Positions 52,602 through 61,885 of a stretch of DNA of 64,000 bases are shown here, one piece after another; the stretch's first letter is position 1, and each line of letters opens with the position of its first letter. Source of the DNA: Ktedonosporobacter rubrisoli (lineage in GTDB: Bacteria > Chloroflexota > Ktedonobacteria > Ktedonobacterales > Ktedonobacteraceae); NCBI RefSeq assembly GCF_004208415.1, contig NZ_CP035758.1, forward strand, positions 682,001 to 746,000, in the 5' to 3' direction. The notes under the pieces are model-generated. The model saw nothing but the letters and a program-made list of their open reading frames with translations, had not been told where the DNA came from and searched no databases. Made by a program: the position numbers and the translations under genes.

Positions 52602-53546
52602 TCACCTGGATTCGATTCGCCCCAGTGGATTGGTGCTCTCCATCAAAGCCGTGCGTGCTGCTGACCAACTAGAATCCCCAGGATTGAGTACACTGCGCAG
52701 GTAAGCACACGTGAGCTGCTGGATCAGGGCGACGCGTTCGGGGCTCTCATCAGTCGTTTCCGCGACGTTGTACCCGGCGATTCCGCCAAGCGAGTGCTCT
52801 GCCCCGAATAGAGTCAGGAGGCTCTTGCCGCCTGGACTCAAGAAGTACGGGTCAGTAAACCAGTCTGGCCCGCGCACGGAGAGGAGGGACCGATCTCGAT
52901 CTCCCGCGATCACGAGAGTCGGCGTAGTCATGTGCGCGAAGCTCGGATTCATAAACGGGAAATGCTCGACTGCGAACAGAGTCAGGTCAGCTCCGCCCAG
53001 GCCAGGCGTGGCAAGCAGCACACCAGCTTTGATGCGCGCGTCGGACATGTCCTCTTGCGTCTCACCCTTGGAGTCGAGGACACGTGCGCCCAGCAGCATG
53101 CTCACCGTCTGGCCGCCCCAGGAGTGCCCGGCTGCCGCAATGCGGCTTCGGTCAAGGCGTCCACTGAGGCCGGGAACTGAAGCTTCAAGGAGATCTAGCT
53201 GGTCGAGGATGCGCCTCATGTCCTCGACGCGGAAACGCCAGATCAGCGGCGTACGGGGATCGTCAGGAGGAAGGCCCAGCGCCCGCGCGTCGAGATGGGT
53301 AGGTTGTATGACAACGAAGCCGTGAGCAGCCCAGTAGTCAACCAACGGCCCGTAGCCGTCTAATGACCAGCCAAAGCCATGTGAGAAAACAATAAGAGGC
53401 AATTCGCGCCCAACTATAGGAGCTGACACACGCACATGCAGGTCCTCGCCTCGATCCGGGGCTGAGAGCACGACCGGCTTCACCGAGACAACTGGAGCGG
53501 ACGCGCTTCTGGCCACTAACGTGCTCGCCATATCTGATTTGTTCAT
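52602..53546 (-). CDS. Alpha/beta hydrolase, PAF-acetylhydrolase/dienelactone-hydrolase-like
   Basis: 314 residues. FSHGFGWSLDGYGPLVDYWAAHGFVVIQPTH opens the fold, nucleophile elbow AAGHSWGG with S142, an Asp in VIAGDRDRSL and a His in FGAEHSLGG complete the triad. This group includes PAF acetylhydrolase-like and chlorophyllase-like esterases. AAGGAAG precedes the ATG. It is divergent from a TetR regulator, and its promoter has two operator-like palindromes, so expression is likely induced by a TetR ligand, possibly the enzyme's substrate. Confidence 0.9.
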   Translation of the reverse strand: MNKSDMASTLVARSASAPVVSVKPVVLSAPDRGEDLHVRVSAPIVGRELPLIVFSHGFGWSLDGYGPLVDYWAAHGFVVIQPTHLDARALGLPPDDPRTPLIWRFRVEDMRRILDQLDLLEASVPGLSGRLDRSRIAAAGHSWGGQTVSMLLGARVLDSKGETQEDMSDARIKAGVLLATPGLGGADLTLFAVEHFPFMNPSFAHMTTPTLVIAGDRDRSLLSVRGPDWFTDPYFLSPGGKSLLTLFGAEHSLGGIAGYNVAETTDESPERVALIQQLTCAYLRSVLNPGDSSWSAARTALMESTNPLGRIESR

Positions 53547-53594
53547 CGAAATTTCTTCCTTCTAGCTCTTTCGCATATGGTATACTAAGAAAAC

Positions 53595-53642
53595 GGAGCA
53601 ATGTTCCAATAACATTATACGGAACAATGTTCCGCTTGTCAA
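53595..53642 (-). promoter_or_regulatory. Consensus promoter with TetR operator in the spacer
   Basis: On the reverse strand TTGACA (53642-53637), 17-base spacer and TATAAT (53619-53614): both boxes are full consensus. The spacer holds the 15-base palindrome CGGAACAATGTTCCG (53620-53634). A second copy GGAGCAATGTTCC (53595-53607), centred 26 bases away, covers the start point. The design suits a strong promoter kept off by the divergent TetR protein. Confidence 0.8.
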
Positions 53643-53670
53643 ACAATTGTATGAAGGAGGAAATGGAGTG

Positions 53671-54282
53671 ATGACTTCCAGCGACGAGGAAGCGGGGCAA
53701 CCAACCCGGCAGAAACCAGGCAGGCAGAAGCGGGCCGACGCGCAGCGAAACGAGGAGGCGTTGCTCGCCGCCGCCGCCGCCGTGTTCGTCAAGTCAGGTG
53801 TTGAGGCCCCGGTGCGTGACATTGCGACAGCGGCTGGCGTCGGGATGGGGACGATTTACCGTCACTTCCCGACGAGAGCGGATCTTGTTGTTGCCGTGTA
53901 TCGCCACCAGGTTGAGGCCTGCGCCGAAGCCGGTCCGCTTCTGCTGGCGAAAAGTGACTCGCCGCACGCTGCCCTTGGTCAGTGGGTCAACCTCTTCGTT
54001 GATTTCCTGGTCACCAAGCATGGACTCGCCACAGTCCTGCAGCCCGGCAGCACAGGCTTCGACGCGCTGCATACCTACTTCCTTGAGCGTCTCCTCCCCG
54101 TTTGCGCTCAGTTGCTCGAAGCCGCTATCCTGACCGGCGAGATCACTGCCGATATTACAGCCTACGAACTGATGCGTGCCATCGGTAACCTTTGCGTTGG
54201 CGCCGACAACGACTCGCGCTACGATGCTCGCCGCATGGTCGAGCTACTCATCGCAGGACTCCGCCAAGCGCGCTCGACCTGA
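53671..54282 (+). CDS. TetR-family transcriptional regulator
   Basis: 203 residues. N-terminal HTH at about 23-70: NEEALLAAAAAVFVKSGVEA, then VRDIATAAGVGMGTIYRHFPTRADLV. The C-terminal domain (QWVNLFVDFLVTKHGLATVL, AYELMRAIGNLCVG) matches the SbtR-like ligand-binding group. AAGGAGG lies ten bases before ATG 53671; an in-frame ATG at 53647 is upstream of that site and unlikely. The shared intergenic region carries two palindromes and the hydrolase promoter. Confidence 0.9.
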   Translation: MTSSDEEAGQPTRQKPGRQKRADAQRNEEALLAAAAAVFVKSGVEAPVRDIATAAGVGMGTIYRHFPTRADLVVAVYRHQVEACAEAGPLLLAKSDSPHAALGQWVNLFVDFLVTKHGLATVLQPGSTGFDALHTYFLERLLPVCAQLLEAAILTGEITADITAYELMRAIGNLCVGADNDSRYDARRMVELLIAGLRQARST

Positions 54283-54537
54283 TACTGCCGATCTATAAAA
54301 TGTACGCCTGCCGGCTAGCTCGCCGAAACACCCAAGATATGCGTCAGCACTCGCACATCTGCCAGGAACACCCCGGGCCGCTTATCTCGCCCTAGCACGG
54401 CCAGAGCAAAGTTTGTACGCTCAAGCTTTACCCTGGCCAGCTCCCATCTCTACAAAATTGATCTGCCCCGCCAAAGAGCTCTAGATAAATTACATCTTCT
54501 TCTTTCCTCCCAGCCGCGAGCCGCTTTCAGACACCAC
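54283..54537. other. Intergenic region after tetR
   Basis: About 255 bases without a gene or clear hairpin; the next unit's promoter begins at 54538. Confidence 0.4.
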
Positions 54538-54596
54538 TTGACAATCCTTCGTGTCATAGAATATTATTGGTATATATAACAGTTGGCATTACCAAT
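54538..54596 (+). promoter_or_regulatory. marR/glyoxalase promoter with inverted repeat
   Basis: TTGACA (54538-54543), 18-base spacer, TATTAT (54562-54567). Arms ATTGGTA (54566-54572) and TACCAAT (54590-54596) flank the start point, with an inner TTGG-N5-CCAA. Good candidate site for the MarR protein encoded next. Confidence 0.65.
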
Positions 54597-54684
54597 AGAT
54601 TTGTTTATCCTTAGAAGCCCGGCAAGCCTGGTGCTGGACAAACGACTGACGACGATACATCCAAAAAAGGAGGGAGAAGTCTTG

Positions 54685-55197
54685 ATGGCTGATTCCATTG
54701 CAGATGACCAGCTTCCGGCCAGCCGCTCCCTTGCACAAGAGCAGGTGAATACCGAGGGTATGCATCTTCTTGTCCCGCATCAGCTCAACAGTAAAGCCTA
54801 TGTGCTGGGCCGGCTTGGGCGCGAAGTGCGTCGCCGCTTCACCCAGACCCTTGCTGCGTGGAGCCTCAATCCATCGCACTATGGCGTGCTGCTTCTCCTT
54901 GAAGAAATCGGGCAAGCCTCCCAACAGCAGTTGGCTAAGCTCCTGGATATTGACCGCGCAAATATGGTTGATCTGCTCGATGTGCTACAAGGACGAGAGT
55001 TTGTTGAGCGCACAGCTGACGCGCGAGACCGCCGGCGCCATATAATCAAGCTCACAGTGTCGGGCAGGCAAGCTATCAGCCAGATGCGGCAGGCTACAGA
55101 TAAACTAGATTACGAATTCTTTCGTAACCTCGATGCTCAGGAACAAGCCACCCTCCATACGCTGCTGCTCAAACTCTTCAAGTCAGAGCTTGACTAG
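54685..55197 (+). CDS. MarR-family transcriptional regulator
   Basis: 170 residues. ASQQQLAKLLDIDRANMVDLLDVLQGREFVERTADARDRRRHIIKLT contains the recognition helix and wing (residues about 90-135). ATG 54685 follows GGAGGGAG; an in-frame start at 54583 lies almost on the promoter and is rejected. A glyoxalase-fold gene follows after 74 bases and is the likely co-regulated partner. Confidence 0.88.
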   Translation: MADSIADDQLPASRSLAQEQVNTEGMHLLVPHQLNSKAYVLGRLGREVRRRFTQTLAAWSLNPSHYGVLLLLEEIGQASQQQLAKLLDIDRANMVDLLDVLQGREFVERTADARDRRRHIIKLTVSGRQAISQMRQATDKLDYEFFRNLDAQEQATLHTLLLKLFKSELD

Positions 55198-55271
55198 CAA
55201 AGCGGCGGGAAGAGACAGCATTTAGTAACAATGGATTTTCTATCAACCAAAAAGAGAAAGAAGGCAAGAAA

Positions 55272-55688
55272 ATGACGTTTTCAGCAGAAGAAGCTACCCA
55301 TGAACTTACTCTGGCCGGCCTGACTTTGCGCGTACAGAGCGTTGAGCGCTCCCTGGAGTTTTATACCAAACTGCCCGGGGTAAAGGTAGTGGTCCATCGT
55401 CCTGGCTACTTTGCGATGCTGCGGATAGGAGCTGGGCGCCTGGGTCTGCTCCAGCAGGAAAAAGCTCCTCTGTTTCATCTCGAACTGGAAACCTCGCAAG
55501 AGCTAGAAGGATTCGCGCAGCAGCTAAGGGCCTCGGGGATAGAGCACGTAAAGCTTCCAGCCCAGAAACGCTGGGGGGAGTTTGATTTCACGGTACAAGA
55601 TCCCGATGGCCACGTGCTGGAATTTGAGTCAGCCCAGGAGCAACAGAAGCAAGAAGCGCAAAGCACACCTTCCACGACTGACAAATGA
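55272..55688 (+). CDS. VOC (glyoxalase/bleomycin-resistance) family protein
   Basis: 138 residues with two beta-alpha-beta-beta-beta modules: LTLRVQSVERSLEFYTKLPG in the first, FDFTVQDPDGHVLEFES in the second. Metal or substrate positions are only partly of the classic H/E kind (HELTLAG, FHLELE, LEFES). Such proteins bind or modify small toxic molecules. AAGGCAAG precedes the ATG weakly. Co-transcribed with the upstream MarR gene, perhaps for resistance. Confidence 0.85.
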   Translation: MTFSAEEATHELTLAGLTLRVQSVERSLEFYTKLPGVKVVVHRPGYFAMLRIGAGRLGLLQQEKAPLFHLELETSQELEGFAQQLRASGIEHVKLPAQKRWGEFDFTVQDPDGHVLEFESAQEQQKQEAQSTPSTTDK

Positions 55689-55793
55689 GCCATGGATGAG
55701 TAATACGTAGCTCCGGGCCAGGGGCTAGAGCAGGCCGGGACCTGCTAAAACTTTGTGCCGCATAGGTTTGCGTCAACTACTGCCAGCGTGTTG

Positions 55794-55840
55794 AAAGTCT
55801 GAGGACCAGGAAATGCTCGGATGCCTGGTCCTCAGACTTT
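55794..55840. terminator. 17-base-pair hairpin, bidirectional terminator
   Basis: Perfect arms AAAGTCTGAGGACCAGG (55794-55810) and its complement (55824-55840) with a 13-base loop, then CTTGCC. It separates the glyoxalase and epoxide hydrolase genes. Confidence 0.7.
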
Positions 55841-55881
55841 CTTGCCTCGCTACTGGGCCTCCGCGCCGGTTGGCGCTCGCT

Positions 55882-55953
55882 TTCAGTCGGAGCACTGATT
55901 GCGACAAGCAGCGCAATTTCAGTCGGAGCACTGATTGCGACAAGCAGCGCAAT
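55882..55953. repeat. Tandem direct repeat, 2 x 36 bases
   Basis: Two identical 36-base units lie head to tail (55882-55917 and 55918-55953), each starting TTCAGTCGGAGCACTG and ending AGCAGCGCAAT. The unit is within a non-coding region; only two copies exist, so it is a local duplication and not a CRISPR array. Confidence 0.85.
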
Positions 55954-56195
55954 AGCATTTGTGGAAGGCAATTTCACACAGCAGTTTTTGAGGATGGCGT
56001 GCTTGCCTGCTCTTTCTTGCCCGTCAACTTAGCGGCAGAAAGCCAGACGCTACAGATCAGACTGATAGCGGCGAGCAGAATGACCACTTCCAGATGTCCT
56101 TGCTGCATTTCTCGTGCTTGTGGACAAAACGACCTGTGTGGCAAAATAGACTATGTGGGAAGAAAGTCGCTGAAATCATGATAGGGGAATGAGCT

Positions 56196-57110
56196 ATGCC
56201 TACCGATGAGATGTATGATATCCTTCCTCAAGATGCAGCCTGGGGACACGCCATGGCTCATGATGCGGATGGGTTGGACCTGCATTACGTGAGGCGAGGA
56301 CAAGGAAATCCAACGGTGCTCTTGCTTCACGGCTGGCCCGGCTTCTGGTATGACTGGCGGCGCGTCATTCCTCGTCTGGCACAACTCACCTCTGTCATTG
56401 CCATGGATTTTCGCGGATTTGGTGGCTCTGCCAAACCCGATTGGCCTCCGCTTGCGGCTTACTCCGCAGATGCGCAGGCCCGAAATGTGCTAGCCTTGCT
56501 CGATCAGTTGCAGCTTGAGAAGGTCATTCTTGCTGGCTATGATATTGGCTCGCGTGTGGCGCAAACTGTTACGCAGATGGCTCCTCAACGCGTCAAGGCA
56601 CTCACATTAGCCGCGCCTGTCTATCCCGGCTATGGCACACGTCCCTTAGAGCCAGCCGCGCAGCAGGAACGCTGGTATCAGCATTTTCACACGCTTCCAC
56701 AAGCTGATCTACTCATTGGCCATGATCGGGAAACAGTTCGCCTCTACTTGTCGTATTTCTACGACCATTGGGTCGGCAAGAAGCAGGCGCTTCGTCCCAA
56801 AGAATTTGCCGCAATTGTGGATACCTATGCGCAGCCGGAAGCCGTGCGAGGAAGCATCGCCTGGTATCGAGCAGGAGGTGGCTCTGGACAAATTGCCACA
56901 TCCCCTCCGCAGAACCCACCAGCTCCCATCACTCAGCCGACCGCTGTCGTGTGGGGAGAGGCTGATCCGATCCTCTTGTCAAGTTGGGCTGATCGACTGG
57001 AGGACTCTTTTCCCCATCTCGTCGGTGTGCAGATACTAGCCGGCATTGGTCACTTTGTGCCCTTTGAAGACCCTGATGCCTTTGTGAAGGCCATTCGCAC
57101 CGTTCTTTAG
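56196..57110 (+). CDS. Epoxide hydrolase-like alpha/beta hydrolase
   Basis: 304 residues. HGWPGFWYDWRRVIP (45-59) and the nucleophile elbow GYDIGS with D116 identify the epoxide hydrolase/haloalkane dehalogenase group; an Asp in VVWGEADPILL and the His in GIGHFVPFEDP complete the triad. A lid region with several Tyr (YLSYFYDHW) could supply proton donors for epoxide opening. AGGGGAA precedes the ATG. Single gene. Confidence 0.88.
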   Translation: MPTDEMYDILPQDAAWGHAMAHDADGLDLHYVRRGQGNPTVLLLHGWPGFWYDWRRVIPRLAQLTSVIAMDFRGFGGSAKPDWPPLAAYSADAQARNVLALLDQLQLEKVILAGYDIGSRVAQTVTQMAPQRVKALTLAAPVYPGYGTRPLEPAAQQERWYQHFHTLPQADLLIGHDRETVRLYLSYFYDHWVGKKQALRPKEFAAIVDTYAQPEAVRGSIAWYRAGGGSGQIATSPPQNPPAPITQPTAVVWGEADPILLSSWADRLEDSFPHLVGVQILAGIGHFVPFEDPDAFVKAIRTVL

Positions 57111-57352
57111 CCTCCCTTATCTACACTGGCCTCGCCTGGCTTTGTCAACTTTTTGGCTACTTCACTGATGCCAATCATGGAAGCCTAAGAGGTGCGGGAG
57201 CTGTTCCTCGGCTTTCCGCATTGGCGCACCGGCAAAAGAATAGCTTGTTAACAGAGACTTGATGGCGGTTCCATTATCCTGCAGCGCACACCTTAGCAGC
57301 TGTTGACGCCGCACACTCCGAGCTCTATCTTCTTCTAAGAAAGGAAAAACAA

Positions 57353-57622
57353 ATGTGCAGAAATATTAAAGCCCTCTTCAACTTTGATCCGCCCGCTACC
57401 GAGGAGGAGATCCGACAGGCGGCCTTGCAATTCGTCCGCAAGGTAAGTGGCTTCAACAAGCCCTCGCAGGCCAACGAGGCCGCCTTCTTTGCTGCCGTTG
57501 AGGCGATAACGGAAGCCTCCACGACTCTGCTTAATCAGCTTACAACTAACGCTGCACCCAAGAATCGCGAGGAAGAAGCGGCTCGCCTGAGAGAGCGTAG
57601 TGCCCAGAGATTCGCCAGATAA
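57353..57622 (+). CDS. DUF2277 family protein
   Basis: 89 residues matching DUF2277 from the first residue: MCRNIKALFNFDPPATEEEI, then ALQFVRKVSGFNKPSQANEAAF. Function unknown; small soluble helical protein frequent in Actinobacteria and Proteobacteria. AGAAAGGAAA precedes the ATG. An AraC-type regulator gene starts 32 bases after the stop, so the two may be cotranscribed. Confidence 0.88.
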   Translation: MCRNIKALFNFDPPATEEEIRQAALQFVRKVSGFNKPSQANEAAFFAAVEAITEASTTLLNQLTTNAAPKNREEEAARLRERSAQRFAR

Positions 57623-57654
57623 TATTCTTGTGTTAGAGTAGCGAGGATAACAGG

Positions 57655-58332
57655 ATGAACGCGTTCTTTGAAGGTAGAACATCACCTTCGCCATATATCA
57701 AAATGATCTGGCGAGGCGCTGCCCTTGATTACTACACGCCCGCCTGTCCGGCCGATGGGCAGTGGAATCTGCTCTTTCTCAAGCGGGATGGAAAGGTACG
57801 CGTCTCTATTGAAGGTCCCCTGACGCAAGTCAAACACAAGGTCCATGCCGAGGGTACTGAGTGGCTGGTAATCAAGTTTCAGCCAGGTGCCTTTCTTCCT
57901 TCCCTGCCGGTCCAGAATCTCGTTGATAGCGATGCAGTCCTGCCACTAACCACAGCTCATACTTTCTGGCTGCATGGCTCTGCCTGGCCATTCCCCAGCT
58001 ATGAAAATGTAGAGACATTTATTGATAAGCTGGTGCGCAAGGACGAGCTGCGCTTTGATCCCGTAGTAAAAGCTGCAGTCCAAAATCAGCTTCTGGAGAG
58101 CTCATCACGCACGATACGGCGGCATTTCTTGCTGACCACAGGCTTAACTCAGAGAGCGTTGGCCCAGATTGAACGCGCGCAAAAAGCAGCAGCGCTCTTA
58201 GAACAGGGTATTCCTCTCCTTGATGTAGCCTATCAGGCTGGCTATGCCGACCAATCCCATATGAGCAGATCCCTCAAGCGCTTTCTCGGCCAGACGCCAA
58301 CCCAAATCGTCAATATCAGAAAAGCGCCATAG
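57655..58332 (+). CDS. AraC-family transcriptional regulator
   Basis: 225 residues. The C-terminal HTH_18 domain is clear: RTIRRHFLLTTGLTQRALAQIERAQKAAALL, LLDVAYQAGYADQSHMSRSLKRFLGQTPTQ. The N-terminal half (ALDYYTPACPADGQWNLLF...VKFQPGAFLPSLP) is a cupin-like sensing domain of the kind paired with this HTH in short AraC proteins. GAGGATAACAGG precedes the ATG. Its targets are unknown. Confidence 0.88.
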   Translation: MNAFFEGRTSPSPYIKMIWRGAALDYYTPACPADGQWNLLFLKRDGKVRVSIEGPLTQVKHKVHAEGTEWLVIKFQPGAFLPSLPVQNLVDSDAVLPLTTAHTFWLHGSAWPFPSYENVETFIDKLVRKDELRFDPVVKAAVQNQLLESSSRTIRRHFLLTTGLTQRALAQIERAQKAAALLEQGIPLLDVAYQAGYADQSHMSRSLKRFLGQTPTQIVNIRKAP

Positions 58333-58618
58333 CTATCTATTTTGCTCACGAGGCTGCCCGTCACGCTGATTCAGGTTGTCAGGGCAAATACCGCACTCAA
58401 TCTACAACTTGTCGAGAACAGAGCATGCGTTCAAAGATCGTTCTCTTCATTCCCTGCTGGGCAAGGAAAGATCTTTCCCTTGATAAGACCATCTCTGCTC
58501 ACGGCTTGCTTACGGGCCCTGGGTTGGTCTCGACAGTTCAGCAGAACTCAGGTATACTTTGGGAAAAAGCGGCTTCTGCTTTCTCACACGCAGAACCAGC
58601 AGGCAAGGAGGCACCAGC

Positions 58619-59506
58619 ATGAGCGAGCAGCCAGGCGAACATCCCAGCACCTATATGGTCCAGGATCGCTCCAACCAGCAAGAACTTGAGCGGGTCCATC
58701 TACAGGATCAGATGATCACCACAGCTATGGGCGGCGTGCTCCCCGAACAAGAAGATCCCACAGCCTTGAGACGCATCTTAGATGTCGGCTGCGGCACCGG
58801 CGATTGGTCCATCGAGGCCGCCAGAACCCTCCCCACGCTAGAGCGTGTGGTGGGCGTGGATATCAGTGTACATATGCTCACTTTTGCCCGTGAGCAAGCC
58901 CAGCAGCAGGGTGCCGAGCGGGTCGAGTTTGCCAGCATGGACGCCTTGCGCATGCTCGAATTTCCTAACGCTTCTTTTGATCTTATCAATCAGCGCTTCG
59001 GCCAGAGCTGGATACGCACCTGGGACTGGCCCAAGCTCCTCAGCGAGTATCAACGCGTCTGTCGGCCCGGCGGCATCATCCGCATCACCGAAGGAGATTT
59101 TACTCTGGAGAGCTTCAGCCCGGCCCTTAACCGGCTTAATGAGCTCTGCATACAAGCCTCCTTCCAGGCCGGTTATCTCTTCACACCCACCACTGACGGA
59201 ATCACCAGCCATCTCGCCCGCGTGCTCACCCAGCATGGATTGACCCAGGTGCAAACACACACCTGGAACCTGGAATTTCACGCTGGAACCCCGGCCGGTC
59301 AACACTTGACTGAGGATGTTCGGCGCGCCTATCGCACGATCATGCCTTTTCTGCGCAAATGGGGTAGCATGCCAAAGGACTATGAGCAGCTCTATCACCA
59401 GGCGCTCCGCGAGTTGCAAGAGCCTGGCTGGACCTCTCCCTGGACCCTGGTGACCGCCTGGGGCCGCAATCCGGGCCACACGAGCGCGCATCTGCGCTTC
59501 GCTTGA
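58619..59506 (+). CDS. Class I SAM-dependent methyltransferase
   Basis: 295 residues. SAM-binding motif I LDVGCGTGDW (54-63), acidic loop VVGVDIS, motif ASMDALRMLEFPNASFDLI and post-motif LSEYQRVCRPGGIIRITEGD are all intact. The small-molecule substrate cannot be told. AAGGAGG is eight bases before ATG 58619. Single gene. Confidence 0.9.
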   Translation: MSEQPGEHPSTYMVQDRSNQQELERVHLQDQMITTAMGGVLPEQEDPTALRRILDVGCGTGDWSIEAARTLPTLERVVGVDISVHMLTFAREQAQQQGAERVEFASMDALRMLEFPNASFDLINQRFGQSWIRTWDWPKLLSEYQRVCRPGGIIRITEGDFTLESFSPALNRLNELCIQASFQAGYLFTPTTDGITSHLARVLTQHGLTQVQTHTWNLEFHAGTPAGQHLTEDVRRAYRTIMPFLRKWGSMPKDYEQLYHQALRELQEPGWTSPWTLVTAWGRNPGHTSAHLRFA

Positions 59507-59716
59507 TTATGTATAGCCATCGATAGCAACCCAGGTCCAGATAGAGCGGGCTACCACAGGGCATATGACACCATCTGACTTTCGGTCGTAGCAGGAAGGA
59601 GAAGTCCAGGGAAGCGCTAGCGGCATCTCTACTTGCGTTGCTTGCACGATCTAGCGCTTTTCTCGCCGGGCTTCTCCCTTGCCTAAATGAGTATACGGGA
59701 AACAAAGCGACAATCG

Positions 59717-60637
59717 TCAAGATTGGCTACCGCTAAAGTCAGAAGCTGCATGAACAGGCAAGGACTCTGGCTGATATCCCAGGCGACCACGCGTCAGCGC
59801 GATAAGAGCCAGCGTGACTACGCTAAAGCCAAGCAGCACTGCCAGATTCTCATACTTCAAGAACCACTGCTCTGTAAAGATCCCCGACACGGCCGATGTC
59901 GTGGTGGTAGTATCGATAGCTGCATGCAGCAGGATAGCGATGAGCAGGCTCCCCCGTGTATGATTGAAGACCCAGGTCATGATGCTAGCAATTCCTATAG
60001 TAGTAAGGAAGAACTCGCCGATCTCAAGCAAGCCTGCTCCATTTCCCCAGCTAGCGAGGTACAGTGGCAAGTGCCAGCCTGACCACAATAGCCCGAGAAT
60101 AATGCTTGCCAGCAAGGGACCGAACTGCCGTTGCAGGCGCGGCAGGGCAAAACCCCGCCAACCCGGCTCCTCGGCCAGCCCGCTCGTCAGGATTTCCATG
60201 ATCAAGAGGAGCGGGAAGTACCCCACGAAGTTAAGAATATTGGGATGGATATTCGCCTCTGCTCCTGGTAGCGCGAGGACCCCAGAGATGATAATAATAG
60301 GAATGCCCACCAGAGCTATCAGATACCAGTACCAGTTCATGCGCCACTGGACAATACGGCGCAGTAAGCGCCCCACGCCGGGCTTGCCTTCCATCACCGC
60401 CGTCATCACAAACCCTGAGAGAAACGGCCCCAGAAATGCTCCCGGCAGAAGGGCAGCCTGGCCGGGATGGAAAGGCAAAAGGCCAAACCCATCCTGCGAA
60501 AGGATATAGGGCAGCCAGGCAATCCAGCTAAAGCCATAGGCCATCACAAAGTAGCTCACCAGTGGATGGCGCTGCAGAAAGCCGCGCAGTCCACGCCTTG
60601 AGGGCTCGGCAATTTGAGTTGATGACGATATATCCAT
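59717..60637 (-). CDS. CPBP family intramembrane protease (second of a tandem pair)
   Basis: 306 residues, about eight membrane helices. The CPBP motifs are E156-E157-xxx-R161 (LAEEPGWRGFALPRL), the WHLP motif with H189 and the final HAAID with H238. Members of the ABI/CAAX protease family cleave membrane substrates, or give bacteriocin self-immunity. ATG 60637 follows GGAGCG. The gene is a close paralogue of the next one upstream, sharing long identical DNA (for example around 60126-60213 and 61193-61280). Confidence 0.88.
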   Translation of the reverse strand: MDISSSTQIAEPSRRGLRGFLQRHPLVSYFVMAYGFSWIAWLPYILSQDGFGLLPFHPGQAALLPGAFLGPFLSGFVMTAVMEGKPGVGRLLRRIVQWRMNWYWYLIALVGIPIIIISGVLALPGAEANIHPNILNFVGYFPLLLIMEILTSGLAEEPGWRGFALPRLQRQFGPLLASIILGLLWSGWHLPLYLASWGNGAGLLEIGEFFLTTIGIASIMTWVFNHTRGSLLIAILLHAAIDTTTTTSAVSGIFTEQWFLKYENLAVLLGFSVVTLALIALTRGRLGYQPESLPVHAASDFSGSQS

Positions 60638-60785
60638 AAGAACGCTCCATATTCCTGGAAGGTAGTGGTAATGGAGGAGCCGCGCTAGCTCACCTATTAC
60701 CACTACCTGAGTTGCTTCATACACTTTTCCAACGTTCAGATTGAGAAGGTATCGAGAAAAGACAAGAGAAAGCTTTATAAGTTAG

Positions 60786-61703
60786 TTAAGATCTACCTCT
60801 GATGACTGTCACTTCAGGATCATCGGTCAGTGCTTCTGGTTGATATCCCAGGCGACCACGTGTAGCTATGGCAATTACCAGCCCAACAATACCAAAGCCG
60901 ATCAGCAGCCCCACCTCACCATGTGCCAGCATCCATTGCGTGGTGAAGAGAAATGATGCCGCCGTCACGCCAAAGGCATCGAGGGCTGCATGCAGTAGAA
61001 TGGTGATGAGCAGACTCTCGCGCGTATGGTTGAAGACCCAGGTGATAAGGATCGTCAGACCAATGTTGCCAAGCGCGGATATCCCAATTGTCAGCGGGCC
61101 AGCTCCATTTCCCCAGCTCGTCAGGTACAGGGGCAGATGCCAGAACTGCCAGAGGATGCCAAGAATGATGCTGGCCAGCAAGGGGCCGAATTGCCGTTGC
61201 AGGCGCGGCAGGGCAAAACCCCGCCAACCCGGCTCCTCGGCCAGCCCGCTCGTCAGGATTTCCATGATCAAGAGGAGTGGATAGAACATGATGATCTGCA
61301 GCGGCTGCGGATGGATATTCGCCTCAACGCCTGGCAGCGCAAGCAGCCCCGCGACAATGATGATAGGAACACCCACCAGAGCAACCAGGTACCAGTACCA
61401 ACTTATGCGCCACTGGATCATGCGGCGCAGTAATCGCCCCACGCCGGGCTTGCCTTCCATCACCGCTGTCATCACAAACCCTGAGAGAAGCGGCCCCAGA
61501 TAGGCCCCCGGCAACGCTAACAACTGGCCCAGGCTAAAGTTTAAGAGGCCGATCCCATCCTGCGAAAGGACATAGGGTAGCCAACCAATCCAGCTGAAAC
61601 CGTAAGCCATCACAAAGTAGCTCACCAGCGGGTGACGCTGCAGAAAACCGCGCAACCCTCCTGCCGAGGGCTCGGTAGCATGACCAGACGATGAAACATG
61701 CAT
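60786..61703 (-). CDS. CPBP family intramembrane protease (first of a tandem pair)
   Basis: 305 residues, with the same EExxxR (LAEEPGWRGFALPRL), FWHLP and HAALD motifs as the neighbour and near-identical central sequence. N-terminus MHVSSSGHATEPSAGGLRGFLQRHPLVSYFVMAYGFSWIGWLPY parallels it from residue 12 on. AAGGAG is seven bases before ATG 61703. It follows a GntR regulator on the same strand (182-base gap), so regulator and two proteases probably form one unit. Recent duplication is indicated by identity at the DNA level. Confidence 0.88.
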   Translation of the reverse strand: MHVSSSGHATEPSAGGLRGFLQRHPLVSYFVMAYGFSWIGWLPYVLSQDGIGLLNFSLGQLLALPGAYLGPLLSGFVMTAVMEGKPGVGRLLRRMIQWRISWYWYLVALVGVPIIIVAGLLALPGVEANIHPQPLQIIMFYPLLLIMEILTSGLAEEPGWRGFALPRLQRQFGPLLASIILGILWQFWHLPLYLTSWGNGAGPLTIGISALGNIGLTILITWVFNHTRESLLITILLHAALDAFGVTAASFLFTTQWMLAHGEVGLLIGFGIVGLVIAIATRGRLGYQPEALTDDPEVTVIRGRS

Positions 61704-61885
61704 AAGAATCTCCTTATTCTTGAACGTGGTAGTGATGCCTCATCTTATCCCGGTCAGCGCTACCACTATCCCGCAGTGCAGCGGGCTTTCTCTTAAAAAC
61801 TATCAGGGCCGCAAGTTGCGACACCGGTGCCATGAGAAGGCAGACAAAATATTCTCTCTGGCTTGTCTTCCACGCATATGATGCT

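Noticed and set aside
55882..55953. Possible CRISPR array from repeated 36-base unit
   Set aside because: Only two copies, directly abutting with no spacers, and no cas gene in the window.
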